A stretch of 64,000 nt of DNA from Myotis daubentonii (GCF_963259705.1 NC_081840.1:102715126-102779125), one strand, 5' to 3'. Shown: positions 32,961 through 46,590, numbered from the stretch's first letter. Notes: generated by a model from the sequence alone, not told the origin. Translations and numbers: made by a program.

Positions 32961-34208
32961 TTCTGGATTCTCTTGCTTGTGGTGTGTCCTTGGCATTAGT
33001 ATGTTCCCCACCCCTGACCCCCAATCTATTTGTTTGAAATTAAAGCATGTCTGCACAAAAACTACTCCAAAACAAGAATAAGCCATGAAGCTCAGGGTCG
33101 AATTATTTACTTGCTTAACTGCCACGAATGTTGACTATGAGCATTTTTCTTTCCCAGATGGAGGATTGATTTCGTGTCCTCACCAGCTAGATAGTGGCCT
33201 TGAACTTGCCTGACCACAAAACTTTCCTCCCATATAGCAGCTGCATATCTACATCCACTTCAATCTTATCTCCCCTAAACAAGAGGTAGGGCTTTGCAGT
33301 TAATCAAAGGGAATTAATAGTTCTCTCACTTCACACCTGGAGGCTTTTCTCAGTTTAAGGCCAGGAGGAAGTCAAGGCCATGAATGCTCCAGAGAGAGAC
33401 AAGGACATGTTAACTGACCTCTTCTCAAATCCAGGATTTCAAGTCACTGTACCTGGATCTTTGCTACTATCCTTATCAATTCTATACATTTTACTCAGCT
33501 TCAGCAAGCTTTTACTTTTGGAGAAACAGCAAGTGTGAGTTCTCAGAAATCTTTTGATTGCTAAATCAGAGCTAGCATAACTTTAAGTAAACAGGCAGGC
33601 TGAGAAAAAATCACCTCAGTTCCAAATGATTTAGGGTAGAGCTCCCAGGGACAGGGGTTTTCCTCCTTGGTTAAGCAGTGAGGAGGTGGCATGTATGTGA
33701 TCTTAGGGAACATGATGGACTAACTTGGTTCTATTTACAGTGTATTCTCACAGAAGCAGCCAAACACACTTGCAAATTAGTTTGTGAGCCACAGGGGATA
33801 GATGAAAAGGACTTTTCTAAAATCAGCCTGTTACAGAGAGGAAGAAAGAATAAATCCATGAAAGAGAATGGAGAAACACAGGGAAAACAAAACAACTCCT
33901 ATGATCCTAAGAGGACAGTATTCATCTTATGCATAGTCCTTGTCCTTGTGGGATGTATAAAGTGATTCTTGAGTCTGACACTTAATTTGGCTGGTATTGA
34001 CTTTTCTTGGACACATTCATATAATTTGCTTTGGGCTCCTGGATCTGGGAACATGAGACCCCTTTGGTCAGCTTTAAACCTCTAATTGCTCTTTTCATTC
34101 TAAATCAATTAAAAAATTAACCAGACCAGACTGAAAGCTCCCAAACAAGTAAAATTGATCGTCCATTTCAAAGACTAAATTGGTTGAAGGGATGGCAGCC
34201 AAACTTAC
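32961..34208. other. Intron 8, unique sequence near exon 8
   Basis: No repeat recognised. The plus-strand frame at 33678-33965 is antisense to NRP1 and shows no known domain, so I leave it uncalled. Confidence 0.5.
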
Positions 34209-34364
34209 AACAGGCTTGTTTCCTTCTTTTATGGTGATCCAGTCTTCCCCATTGGAGCTAATGTCTATTCTGTAAGTGTTGACGTAGTATTTCTTCTTGG
34301 TTTCCTTTGAAATAGCTCCCTGTGTCCCAACAGCAGTGACAAAGCGCAGAAGGCCCAAGTCCAC
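34209..34364 (-). CDS. NRP1: NRP1 exon 8: middle of b1 domain
   Basis: This 156-bp, phase 0-0 exon of exactly 52 codons encodes about human residues 328-379, from VDLGLLRFVTAVGTQGA to GNKPV. It supplies the other wall of the C-end pocket: Ser346, Glu348, Thr349 and Lys351 in SKETKK, and Tyr353 in KKYY, all present. The acceptor is TTGCAG and the donor is a near-consensus GTAAGTTT. Compared with the human protein from memory, the bat has Asn for Lys356, Arg for Lys359 and Ile for Val362, just past the pocket loop. The open frame runs on past the donor, but that extension is intron: exon 9 resumes at the expected residue 5.5 kb away. Confidence 0.97.
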
Positions 34365-36319
34365 CTGCAAGACAATACACATGAGGTCAGCTGCCCATCC
34401 CTGCACTGCCATCACCTGGAGCATCTTCCCCTGTGGGCTCCACAGTGTCGTTTCTACCAACCTGGGATCAATAGACCCTAATTCCTCTGGCATCAACAAC
34501 CCCAAGACCCCCTACCATTCCTCTAACAAAAGGCACAAATGGGAGAAGACAGCAATTGCTCTAGGTAGGCAATTGCCGGGAAAGACTTTTCTCATTGCTG
34601 CAACCATGATTGTTTAATCCCTGGTGCAAAAGACAAAACAGGGTTCATGCTGCTGTATTTTCTGAGAGTTTAAAAACCTTTTCCAAACAGCACATCAATA
34701 CATGCCATTTTACAAATAGAAAATCAAGGTAAACAAGATAATCTCACATATTGGAGACTTGAGAGGCCTGGACTAGAACTCAAGTCGAACATGGTCCTAT
34801 TTTCCATCACTATTTAGCATTCTACCTCCTTCAAATAGAAGGCAGATCAGAACAATACTGACTTTGAAAGCACTGTGAGTGTTGTGGTTAGGGAAATGGG
34901 CCCTAGATTTGTAATCTGGAATGGAGTAGAGATGAGGAGTGCAGAGTAAGGGTTTTTGTTTCTTAGATTTGAATTTCAGATAAACAACAAATATTTTTAA
35001 TATAAATATGTCCCATGTAATATTTGGGACATACTACAACTAGGTCATGGCTTACTTGAAATACAAATTTAAGTGGGTGTTATCTGGGAACGCTAAATCT
35101 CACTAAATTCCAGACAAATAATCAGGTGATTTTAAGTTGCTGTAAAAACTCTCTGATTTCCTAGTGTTGCAATCTGAAAGTTAATGGGTACTCTGGACAA
35201 TGGTTGCACTAAACAGTTTCAAATACTCTAAGGATACTTAATGTTTTACTCATTATCCATTGAGTCATGTCCAATGCCACATCCACTTTAAAGCTGAAGG
35301 GCCCTTCAGATCTTGATGTCCAAAGGTGCATGAAGCAGAGCTATTTAAATAAACTCTTCCTGTCAAACTTACAAATGGCTCTTCAGTTTGGAAATAATTA
35401 AACATTCCAAGAGTGCATAGGCAGATTTGAAATAACTCTAGAACTTTATTCTCTGACTGCCATATTCCTGCTTTTCAAATTTTGTTTCTAGGATACAATT
35501 TAGTTGCCAGGTAGAAAAGAAGTTAACTGGTGGTTAGCTAGAAGAATCCTAAGTATTAATAACAGCTGACTTAAAGGAAGGAGCAATTGATTAGAATTTA
35601 GGTACCCAACACAGGAAGCATCCAAGGTCTCAGATAGAAAGGCACCAAAGGCATATGCATGATCTGTCATAAAAAAAGTTTTCTTTTTTCAATGACAATG
35701 AAATGCATTAGCAACCTCCCCATGTAATTGCATAACACTTCCTGCTGTGCTATAAAGCTGCAGATTCTCTTATTTACCACACTGGGATACTTGACATTTC
35801 ATTTAATTTTTCTTTCTAACATTACTGCCAACGGGTTTAGTACGGATGAGTGACAACCTCACAAAATGATTAGAACTGGGACTCATTGAAATTAAAATCA
35901 GAAGGTACCCAGAACTCTGATAAAACAGCCTCCCCTGCACTATGAGAACTCTCACTGCCAATGTTGGGGAAGTACTTTCTCCCTTAGTATCTATGGGGAA
36001 TGCCCTAACAGAGACCTTCCCATACCTGATGATTGGAAGGAGATACATAGCCTTCTGTCTCAGAAGCATCACTGCTCACTCTGCTGGTGTCTGTGTCAGG
36101 AGACTCAGAAGGACTTCAAGTCTGTAAGTACACCTTTCTTATGGGTGAGGCCTGCTCAGTTTATAATGACATTTTCCTTGATCTATCTTTTTAGTCTCAC
36201 CTGCTGTATCTATCTTCCAGACCCATTAAAATATTTGTTATTCTGAACACAAGAGAAGCCTTTTCTGCCTGCATGCCTCAATGTGTAAATTTCTCTTGAT
36301 TTAATCATTTCCTTTTTTT
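34365..36319. other. Intron 7, unique sequence
   Basis: No gene or clear repeat. Antisense frames around exon 8 (34297-34617) are shadows of the exon and its flanks. Confidence 0.5.
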
Positions 36320-36905
36320 TTATACTAGTGACTTTTATTTTACTTTCTGGTCTGGTAGGTGGCAGTTAATTTGCATCTCAACAAGATGGCGGTTAATTTG
36401 CATATGTAGGCACAATGCAGGGAGGGTAAAGGGAAAGCAGGAAGAAGCCCCCTGCCACTGACAGTGATCAGAAACCCAGGGGGGAGGTAAGAGCTGGGGG
36501 GCAGGGCAAAGGCGGCCCTGGGGCCGCCTTTGCCCTGCCCCCCAGCCATGATCGGAGAATCAGGTGCCTTTGCCGCCCTGGCCAGTGATAGCAGGAAGTA
36601 GGGGTGGAGCCAGCGATGGGAGCTGGGCACGGTCGAAGCTGGCAGTCCCAGGAGCTAGGGGTCCCTTGCCTGGGCCTAAAGCGAAGCCCAAGATAGCGGG
36701 GCCGCTGCAGCTATGGGTCCCCGCTGCCCGGGCCGGACGCCTAGGCCAGAGGCATCAGGCCTGGGCAAGGGGCCGATCCTGCGATTGGAGGGTGATGGGG
36801 GTCAACGCCTGAGGGCTCCCAGTATGTGAGAGGGGGCAGGCTGGACTGAGGGACACTCCCCCCCACACACACCCAGTGTACAAATTTCGTGCACCGGGCC
36901 CCTAG
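36320..36905 (+). mobile_element. Helitron copy 1 of an inverted pair
   Basis: Plus orientation. The 5' end is decayed near 36320. 'AAGATGGCGGTTAATTTGCA' and 'AGGCACAATGCAGGGAGG' follow. It ends GTACAAATTTCGTGCACCGG and CCCCTAG, with T next. It aligns with the complement of 42277-42871 over most of its length but carries an extra perfect palindrome at 36493-36546. Confidence 0.88.
36493..36546. repeat. Perfect 25-bp palindrome with 4-nt loop
   Basis: Left arm 36493-36517 and right arm 36522-36546 are exact reverse complements, 25 of 25, around the loop CTGG. The arm begins GCTGGGGGGCAGGGCAAAGG. Absent from the sister Helitron at 42277-42871. Confidence 0.95.
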
Positions 36906-39433
36906 TAATATATAACCAGCTATTGGTAATGTCATAATGTAGAAAGCCTAGCCTAATTTCTAAAATGAAAATCTGTCTTGCTGAATAAAATACTGCCCAT
37001 TGATCTAGATTGGCAAGGGAGTGTTTACCAGCTTTTAACATTCCCAAGGCAGGTCAATGCAAAAGCCTGAAAAAATAAAGAACAAAGAATTAAAGTCTGA
37101 TTTAAAAACAGGAAGAGCACTTGTCGGTAGGCAGTTTGTGTCAGATTTTTTTAGAGCATCTCTAATGACTCAAAGAGCTGTTTAATTAATCACTAGACTC
37201 TACAAGCTAAAGAAAATATGTTTGAGCAATTGCTCATTTCCTTAGATAACACATGTGTAGAGCCTGAGCATTTAAACATCAGTGCTGTTATAGGGTCTGT
37301 GGGCTTAATTCACAGTACCTGATCATTATGTTACTTAGATGTTGAACTTCTTTTCTTCAATTTTATTTTTCACTTATAGTTTACATTCAATATTATTTTG
37401 CATGCATTTTGATCTTAAACTTTTTATAGTTACCAATCAAAATATACCCACTTTATATTCAGTGACATAATTCTCTATCTTTTTATGTGTTTTTTCATCA
37501 TTACTGTATTACATAGAAAAATACTGTTGGCTAACTACTCTTATTAATAGAAAATTCATGAAGCAACATTTCTGTGTCAGGCATTTTATTAAGGGCTAAA
37601 TTTACATACACTATCTCTTTCAATTCTCACAATAATCATACAGGGAAGGTTTTATGGATAAGCAATTAGGAATAAAGTGATGTGTATACCTCTCTTAGTC
37701 ACAGTACTTATCAGGACTTACCCCAGATCAGATTTGTGGGTAAGCCTCTACAACCCATGCTGTTCCCCAATTCATATTGCAAAAACCATAATTATAGAAA
37801 AATAATTTAGGATTTCTTAGTAATTAATAATTAAATCTTATAGTTACCCTATGTGGAAATTAAATATTTTGCACAATTATACAGAATATGAAACCATTTA
37901 TGATTACTTTGGTTATTTGTTTAAAATTTACACTGGCTACTGGAAAGCAAAACTTTACAAATGATTCAGTTATGCTATAGAAAAACAAGATGGTAGTGAT
38001 AAAGCATATTTAGCAAAAGATAGTGAGGAAACATTTACAATGCTGATAAATAATTAAAATATTCAAGTACAAAAAAAGTGCAATGTAGAAAGAACATCAC
38101 TCATTTTCTTTTCTAGTCTTAATTGCCTGATTTAATATATTTTTCCAAATTTCAATGAAAGAAAAGCATTTTCCTGGGTGGAAACAAACTCCTGGTTGCA
38201 ACACAGCCTATGCTGATAGTAAAAACAATCCCAAGTGAATGAACAGATGAATTTTCCTATCATCTAGATGTGAGCCAACCAGCCAGAACAACATCAGATA
38301 AGGTTGTAACAAATGCAGTGGAAAGGCTGGCTTCCCTGACTGCCACTATACTTATAGCAAAAGAACCACAAGGAAAGGGGTAAGGAACATGAAGTCCCCA
38401 AATGAGGGCTGACCTTTGTCTTTTTGGCTAATAAATGGAGATGCTGTTTGTGTGGGCTTAGCTGTGTCTGGATGTATAGCACATTTTCTCACGCTCATGT
38501 TATTTATTTATTTTCTTGCATAAATCAGAAGCAACTAATTACAAAAGAAATATTTAATTCTGATATGTTCTTTGAACATGAGTTCCATCTGGTGCTGTTT
38601 GAAAAGCAAAATCTGCTGTAATCATTAAAATTGGCAGGTGGCATTGGTAGAAAGAAACAAAAGGGACTTCTATATAGCAGGTTAATACTACAGCATTTCA
38701 ACTAGAGACATTTCCAGAATCCAAGCTACTCAATCACTCCAATATAGAAACCATAAAGATCGAAAATGAAGGAGAACGCTGCTCTAGGGTGGAGACACCA
38801 TCTCTGGTCTCCATTGGCTTGGTGTGACACACGCAGAATTAGGCTTCAGAACAGTGCATGGCGCTGTGATATCCCCTGAAAATGCTCAGCTTAATTTATG
38901 AAATATATTTAACATAAATGTGAGCAGAGTGCCTTCACATATTCTATGCAAAACTGAGGGTTTTTTCCTTCCATATTCTCTAGATCAGATATAATTGTGT
39001 TAAGAAAAATTAGATAAATATTCCAGTTCAATCCCTCTCTTATAAGAAACTTGTAAAATCTAGACCTCAAGACACACAATATTCTGATAACAAAAGGGGA
39101 AAAAATGAAATTGTATTGAAATTCCTATAAACTCTGGAAAACAGGAAATCAGTATCTCGGGCAATTTAAAAGTGCTATGTGGAGTTAAAGGGAAAGGCTG
39201 ATTAAATCCCTGCTCTTTAGAAGATATTGTTTTACATCTTTAAAATATACACTGAACTGTGAATTCATTTTTTTTCTGTAAAATGAAGCCTTTTGCTTCA
39301 ATACCACATTAATGTGTATATGGGTACCTCAGAACCTTAAATAGCTTGGTCAAGAAGATGACATTTGAATGGCCGCTTCTTCCATTTAGAATATTCAGGA
39401 GCTATTGCTGGGCATTAAAAGACTCAGGGCTTA
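36906..39433. other. Intron 7, mostly unique sequence
   Basis: AT-rich. A weak MIR remnant may lie at about 37560-37700. No gene recognised. Confidence 0.5.
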
Positions 39434-39689
39434 AAACTTTTTTTTTCTTTTTAATCCTCACCAGAGGGTATTTTTTCCATTAATTTTTAGAGAGAGTGAA
39501 AGAAACGGGGACAGAGAGAGAGAAACATCAATGTGAGAGAGACGCATCGATTGGTTGCCTCCTGCACATGCCCTGGCCAGGGCTAGGGATGGAGCCTACA
39601 ACTGAGGTACGTGCTTTGACCAGAATCAAACCTGAGACCCTTCAGTCTGTGGGCCGATGCTCTGACCATTGAGCGAACCATCCAGGGCA
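39434..39689 (-). mobile_element. Ves SINE
   Basis: Minus orientation with the 'AATCCTCACCAGAGG' tail variant at the left and the head 'GAGCGAACCATCCAGGGCAG' at the right. GACTCAGGGCTT and GACTCAATACTT flank it as a possible worn target duplication. Confidence 0.85.
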
Positions 39690-42276
39690 GGGACTCAATA
39701 CTTCTATTTAACATTTTTTGAATTCTTTTTTCTAAGGTGCATTACATTTAAAACCTGAGCCCAATTCTTTGATCTGGAAAGAGAACAAGTACTCAGAACA
39801 GACCAAACTTAATCCCTAGAACCTTGGTTAAGAATTTAACTTAAAAACCCTACAGTAAATATTGCTTAATTGGAAGTTCTTAAGAGAGAAAAATAAGTAT
39901 GCTACAGTTTTAAAAGAATTTGTAACCACCTTAAATATAATAGATCTCCTCATCAAATGCCTCATACGAAAGAGTTAGCATGTGCTTTTGTGAGATGGGT
40001 TTTCTCAGCAAAGACTTAGTGAGCTTCTCCTCCATGGAGGGTATAGGCTGGCACAGGCTGGCTTGCCATAGCTTTTGCTTCCATCCATTACTTGTTTATG
40101 CACAATACCCATGAAAACTAGAAAAGTGTTCTCTGAGTCTAGGACCTAAAGTTTAGGAATTATATGGAGTATGTGGGCATGTGCAAGCTGATTGGTAAAG
40201 TGATAGTGTCCCAGTTGACTGTAGGGATGTGATTCCAGACATCCTATAAAAGCAAGCAGATGTGTATACAGATCTCTGGCTCCTGACTTTTATCTCTGGC
40301 AAAAAAAAAAAGAGGGTATAATAATAGAAGAATGGATAAAGAGGGTCCAATAATAGAAGAATGGATAGTCTGGATTACATCCACTTTAAACCTAATAGCA
40401 GAATGTATTATCTCTGTACATAACTTCAGTAGGACAGTAATACATACATAAAGGATTTATTATCATTGTTGTAGTTATTAAAAACATTTGGGGGAAAACT
40501 GTAAACTAATATATGAGTCAGGGTGCATTCTCACACTGATGTGACTTAAAGTCCATATGTTGCTTCACAAATTGTAGGTGCTTAAACTGAAGAGTGTGAA
40601 ATTAAACTGGAGGATGATAAGTGTTTAGATAAAAACATTTAATCCATTAAATTCAACACACATTTATTGTATGCCAGCCTCTGGCAGCAAGTAGGCCTAT
40701 GTGAAATAATGATAATATGAGACTGAAAGTAAAAAGTGCCACCATGCCAATAAGTGAGGCATTTTGGGATTCAGAAGAAGGAACAACTACTTGTGGAAAG
40801 GAAAGAAAAGACTCTATGGAAGACATCATTTGAATAATTCAAACTGGATGTCATAGGATAAGATAAGACTTTGCTGGGGAAAGGACCAGGGTTGATGAAC
40901 TAAAGGCAGATGGAACAAGGAAAAAAACCACCCAACACAACTGCCTACATTTTAAAATAAGTGATATAACAAATAGTTTCCTTCTAATATCTATTGGTAG
41001 AATTCCCTTAGAGAGCAAGGATAAGTGTCCTCTGCACCCCCACCTGCCAGAGGCTAAAGCCAACAGCAGTTAGCATATTAATGCAAAAAGAATCATTGGA
41101 AGGCCAATGGACTTTGATATTCAGTAGGGCTGAAAATCAGCATAATATTGCCCTGCTGTGGGCTCAATGGCTCAAGGCAATTCCCTAACCTGATAATTCT
41201 TTTACTGTTTACCAAACTTTACCTTTGATATGCCTGTCTGCATTGCCAAAGGGCAAATGTGTATTCAAGTAAATAAAAAGTGGACTGGCCAGAGGTCAAT
41301 GTGCTCTTCATGAAAGAGGCTCCACCTGGCTCCCAATGCCTTCTAAATTCATATTTCTTGTATAGCATTTTCATTTGTGCATCAGCCCTTCCTTCAGATT
41401 CTGAACCCCAGCTGTGCAGGTCAAGGTACCCACCCCCAACACACATAATCCTTTATGTGGGCCTTCATGTGGTCCCCAAGTCCAGTCCAGGAACTGCTTG
41501 GTTGGTGACAGAGACAATGGAATCACACTCTTAATTAAACTTGAAGCTCATGACTCTGCACTGCACTGCTGAGGTAATTATGCTGAACCATGTGCTTTTG
41601 CTGGCTCTGGAATCAAGCTTTACTGGTAATGAGACCTAAACCTCATTCTACATGAGTCAGAGACTTCTCTCTTGAACCTAATGTCACACTCTACAGTCCC
41701 ATCCCAAGTTTATATCCTCATTTTAAAAAATTTTCAGTGAAATGGCATAAAAACTGGGTGATGTTTTCTTTAGGAATTCACACTGCTGTTGAAATCATAC
41801 CATTTGCTCGTCAATCATTTAATGAGAGGTCAATGGGTTTAGAACATGAGCTTAGAATGGTGGGTATTTTTGTTTCTAATATCCATTGCACTGTGAAAGG
41901 AAGTTGGTGATTGGCAATTATTCATTTATAACACAAAAAGTGCCAGATACTTGGGTGAAAGAAAGCGAAGGTACCAGATCCCTGCCCTCAAGTAAGTGAA
42001 GGAATAAGTCAAGTCAACAATAAATGTCAGTACAGACTGCATAAAAATACTCTGTGAATTCTAGGACTACAGGGGGATATTGGGGTGATGTAGACTGCAT
42101 GTGATGACAAAAAAGCAAAATCCCCAGGACTACCTCTGAACCTTTGACATTAAAAAGTGACCTGGACAATGTTAAACAAGTTAATTTAGCCACTCCAAGC
42201 TTTAGGCTCCTCCACTCTCCAACAAAATACCAATGCCTAACCGATTTGTTACTTCTCACGGTTATTATGATGATTA
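39690..42276. other. Intron 7, mostly unique sequence
   Basis: No gene seen. A MIR-like remnant may lie at about 42155-42270, directly beside the Helitron. Confidence 0.5.
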
Positions 42277-42871
42277 CTAGGGGCCCGGTGCACGAAATTC
42301 GTGCACTGGGTGTGTGTGGGGGGGAGTGTCCCTCAGCCCAGCCTGCCCCCTCTCACATACTGGGAGCCCTCAGGCGTTGACCCCCATCACCCTCCAATCG
42401 CAGGATCAGCCCCTTGCCCAGGCCTGACGCCTCTGGCTGAGGCGTCCGGCCCGGGCAGCGGGGACCCTCAGCTGCAGCGGCCCCACGATCGTGGGCTTCG
42501 CTTTAGGCCCAGGCAAGGGACCCCTAGCTCCTGGGACTGCCAGCTTCGACCGTGCCCAGCTCCCATCGCTGGCTCCACCCCTACTTCCTGCTATCACTGG
42601 CCAGGGCGGCAAAGGCACCTGATTCTCCGATCATGGCTGGGGGGCTTGTATTTCCGATGGCTGGGTTTCTGATCACTGTCAGTGGCAGGGGGCTTCTTCC
42701 TGCTTTCCCTTCCGCCTCCCTGCATTGTGCCTACATATGCAAATTAACCGCCATCTTGTTGGCAGTTAACTGCCAATCTTAGTTGGCAGTTCATTTGCAT
42801 ATAGCCCTGATTAGCCAATGAAAAGGGTAGCTCGTACGCCAATTACCGTTTTTCTCTTTTATTAGTGTTGA
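42277..42871 (-). mobile_element. Helitron copy 2 of an inverted pair
   Basis: 595 bp, complete. Seen from the plus strand it starts CTAGGGGCCCGGTGCACG (hairpin GTGCACGAAATTCGTGCAC) and ends CTCTTTTATTAGTGTTGA, flanked by A and T. Same family as 36320-36905 in opposite orientation. Confidence 0.92.
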
Positions 42872-42947
42872 TAATGAGGCATTTGTACACAAATTCACTA
42901 TAAGAATGTGACCCTAATATTTTTTCCCTTAGTCATTTTGGGTAATT

Positions 42948-42948
<1 letters not shown>

Positions 42949-42980
<32 letters not shown>

Positions 42981-43017
42981 ATGCATGCATGCCTATGTGT
43001 GTGCATGTGTGTGTGTT
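42949..43017. repeat. Interrupted (TG)n microsatellite
   Basis: TG units with a short GCATGCATGCATGC interruption. Intronic. Confidence 0.9.
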
Positions 43018-46000
43018 TCTGTCTGTAGTTCCTAGATTACAATTCCTTTGGAAGAGAGACAGAGTCTTTTTTTAATTTTCAATTCACCTAGCCCCACATA
43101 CTAGTCTATAATTCTTAGCAGATGCTCAATGTTTGTTGCATTTAAATTTAATGCTGGATCAGTCCAGCATTGCTGGCAAGATCTGAATCTTCTTTCTTCC
43201 GAACAAAAGCCAAATACCCATCATTAAAGTCTATGTTAAAGTATTTGGATAAATAACATAGTCTAATGCTAGGAATGTAATTATTCTTATCTTAGTGTTT
43301 ATAACTGCAAATATTATAACTACTCATAAAATTCCCAGTCCTTTGAAACGTTCATTGCTTAGAGCTCAAGTCAGCAAAATGATGATCTTCACTGGCTAAG
43401 TCTATGCCATGTGAAACACTTTTCTATTTCTCAAATGACCTCTTATTAACTTAGTAAGTGTACCTCCTCCCAGAGGTCACCCCAAAGGGTAGCAGGGATT
43501 AAATCATTTTTCACTATACATCATACTTTTAAATATCTCACTCAAACCTCTTTCAACCTTTTTATTTTAAAACTAAATAACTTGCAAGTGTGATGTCTGT
43601 CCTCAGGGTGTTTATGTATTGGATGTTTACATATCTGGTATCTTAGTCTGTTTCCATACCATTCCTGTACTTCTGAAAAAAGTTGCAACATCAAAATTTC
43701 ATTGTGTAACTATAGATTTCCATGGTCTTACTTAATTCACATGTGATCTCTATTAGATATTGGAATGATAGCTTTGTGTGGCTAGGAAATGAATGCAGAT
43801 TTCAGTCCCTTTGTGATCTTTGTGCTTTTCTGTCTCCTGGTCTCTGAGAAGGAGCCTCACAAGGAGCCCTGGAGCTAGCTCTGTACTGAGAGGCAGTGAC
43901 CTCAGCTATGGACACACATATTTCCAGTCTATCAGCAGTTTAAAGAGGTTTTCATACTGAAAAGACCAAGAACATATTAAAAAGCATTTCAGGTACGGTA
44001 CATTTCTGTTGCAAAAGTTGTGGTTCTATGCTACCCCATAAAGCTTTATCTGTATTATTAGGGAAATTCCTAAATGATTCAAAATAAACACAGATGTGTA
44101 CTCAAACAGGATTTGTCTATTCCAGCACAAAGAAAATGATTTATTATTACCTTTGCAGTAAGTCATGTCTTTAATTTTCCTTCTTTTTCTAAAAACTTAT
44201 TTTCAAAAACAAACACAAGGATGAATTTCTGTAAACTGAAGACTTGCAGATGGGGTGATGGTCTCAAAGAGTCTCTTGGATTATAAATTCTGACAGCATC
44301 CTTCACACCGATTTTCCATGCAGTATTTCTCAATGATCTAGGTGGGCCTCTCATGGTAATGAGAGTTTCATGGGCTAGTGGAGAGTCTGGAAGTACAGGT
44401 GTCCAAGAAAACTCTTCTATGTGGGGCAAAAAAAGCCTGCAAGGAGCTGATGGTATTACTGAGATTAAAGTTATAATCTAACTTTAGGTTATAACTCACC
44501 TAATGTTATAAAGACTGCTGTCCAGGAGACAGAATGGAGAGAAAAAACAGGCTACCCTTGGTACAGCTGCTCATCAGAAATTGTATGTAAACAATAAAAA
44601 ATTGTACGTCTCTGAAGGGATGCCAATCATTGCTGAGAACAGATGAAATAAACTTCGAGATTTAATATTTGGTCAACTGCATTTTGCTTGTTGAAAGCTA
44701 ACCTATTCAACCAGAAAGTGTATACTGATTCTTTTTAAAGGATCACTTACTTATAAAGGAGACAGGGACAGCCTTGAAATAAAGCATTTGCAAAGTATTG
44801 CTCTCTAAGAGAATCATCGGTAACTTCAATTCACAATGGATGTCCTATAGTTTTGGACTGAGCAAAGGCCAGCCTGTGGCAGGAGAAGAGCTAGAAAGTT
44901 GGGAACGCCATGGCTGTGGATAAACATGGAAAGAGGAGGTAAAATATCCTGCAATGGTCAGTGACCCCCACGCTGCTCCAAGAAGAAAGAGACAGGCAGG
45001 TGCTCTGAGGACATGTTGCTTTGACATCCAAATGCAGTCAGTGGTCAGAACTGCAAATTCTTCTCATGTCCTGAAAAAAGAATCCAGCTACATTAATTTC
45101 ATGCACTTCAGCCTGGATTGCACAATGGGGAAAATAGATCTGCATGACCACTTTAAACTACAGCAGAAAAAGCACAGATGTTACACTGAATACATAGCGT
45201 TTTTCATCCCCAGCACTTCCCAAAGTCCCTAACATAATGGAAGCTATGACTTGCATTTCTCCACTGGAACCATTCTTAACACATGGTTGGACACATCTAT
45301 TTCAACCACATACTTGGAAGTGGTAAGAGGTGAAACGTTTTCCTGGCTAATATGGCACACCTGGGTGTGTGGTTTTTTGTTGTTGTTGTTTTTTTTTTTT
45401 TGGGGGGGGGGAGGAAGTGAGGGAGGAGGTGAGAGTATCCACAGAAAAAAATAGGGCTAAGGTACATATTTAGGAATGCTGACAGAAGCATTCTTTTCAA
45501 ACAACCAAAGCAGTAAGCTTTTCAGATAGTAAGAGTCTTATCACATTGTCACTGTAATTTTAGATGCAAAGTTAAGAATGAGAACACAACATTTGGTATG
45601 GTTTCAATAAAACTGCCAGTATTTAAAAAGGAATGGGAGTGAACTGATTCTTAATCTTTTAAAATTACTTTTGATAAAAAGATTTTAATTGAGATGAATT
45701 TTATATGAAATCCACAAATACTCTAAATGTAGATAAATGAATAAATAGATGTTCATATAAACTCTTCTGGAAAACAGCAAAGTTCTTCAACTAAGGGAAC
45801 TAAATTATTGTATTATAGAAGTTGATAATCAGAGATACATTTCAGCATATACAAGTTGAACCCCAAATTACCTCTTTTCTTTTTTGTTCTACTCCCCCAA
45901 AGGTACAGGAATGTCCAGATAGAGATAAGGTAAGATGCTTTCATTTGTCACAATAAATGAAATTCATTTACATATTAATGATTGATTTAGATGAAGTGTC

Positions 46001-46118
46001 ATGTTAAATGAACAAATGCATTAACTGATATTTCTTCACATGGTAAATGGTTGCTAAAATAATGAATTCTTGCCATTTTGGTATAGGAGCTTTCTAAATA
46101 AATAATAGCATTCTTATA
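43018..46118. other. Intron 7, unique sequence
   Basis: No intact repeat or gene recognised. A T-run followed by a G-run is at about 45388-45410. The 88-codon minus frame at 44163-44429 has no known domain. Confidence 0.5.
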
Positions 46119-46138
46119 AATGAATGCAGTATTATTTA

Positions 46139-46590
46139 TTTATTTATTTATTTATTTAAATATAGTTTATTGATTTTTTACAGAGAGGAAGGGAGAGGGA
46201 TAGAGAGTTAGAAACATTGATCGATGACAAAGAAACATTGATCAGCTGCCTTCTGCACACCCCGCACTGGGGATATGCCCGCAACCAAGGTACATGCCCT
46301 TGACCAAAATCGAACCTGGGACCCTTCAGTCCGCAGGCTGACGCTCTATCCAGTGAGCCAAACCGGTTAGGGCAGTTGTCGGCAAACTGCGGCTCGCGAG
46401 CCACATGTAGCTCTTTGACCCCTTGAGTGTGGCTCTTCCACAAAATACCACGTGCGGGCGCGCACGTACAATGCGATTGAAACTTCATGGCCCATGCACA
46501 GAAGTCGGTATTTTGTGGAAGAGCCACACTCAAGGGGCCAAAGAGCTGCATGTGGCTCGCGAGCCACAGTTTTCCAACCACTGGTAGGGC
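46139..46590 (-). mobile_element. Ves SINE split by an nhAT
   Basis: Minus orientation from the (TTTA)n/A-tail side, through 'GGGGATATGCCCGCAACC', to the head 'GAGCCAAACCGGTTAGGG', then resuming after the hAT with TAGGGC. A perfect target duplication ATGAATGCAGTATTATTTA lies at 46120-46138 and from 46591. Confidence 0.92.
46373..46583. mobile_element. Non-autonomous hAT inside the Ves SINE
   Basis: Ends CAGTTGTCGGCAAACTG and inverted CAGTTTTCCAACCACTG. Inside, 'GTGGCTCTTCCACAAAATAC' and its complement 'GTATTTTGTGGAAGAGCCAC' give a long inner inverted repeat. TAGGG repeated at both edges fits a worn 8-bp duplication. Confidence 0.9.

Noticed and set aside
33678..33965. A 95-codon plus-strand frame near exon 8
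   Set aside because: Antisense to NRP1, no domain recognised, no splice or promoter context. Most simply chance.
42301..42672. A 123-codon Pro-rich frame, with a matching frame at 36564-36812
   Set aside because: Both are inside copies of one Helitron. Shared sequence comes from the transposon, not from a gene family.
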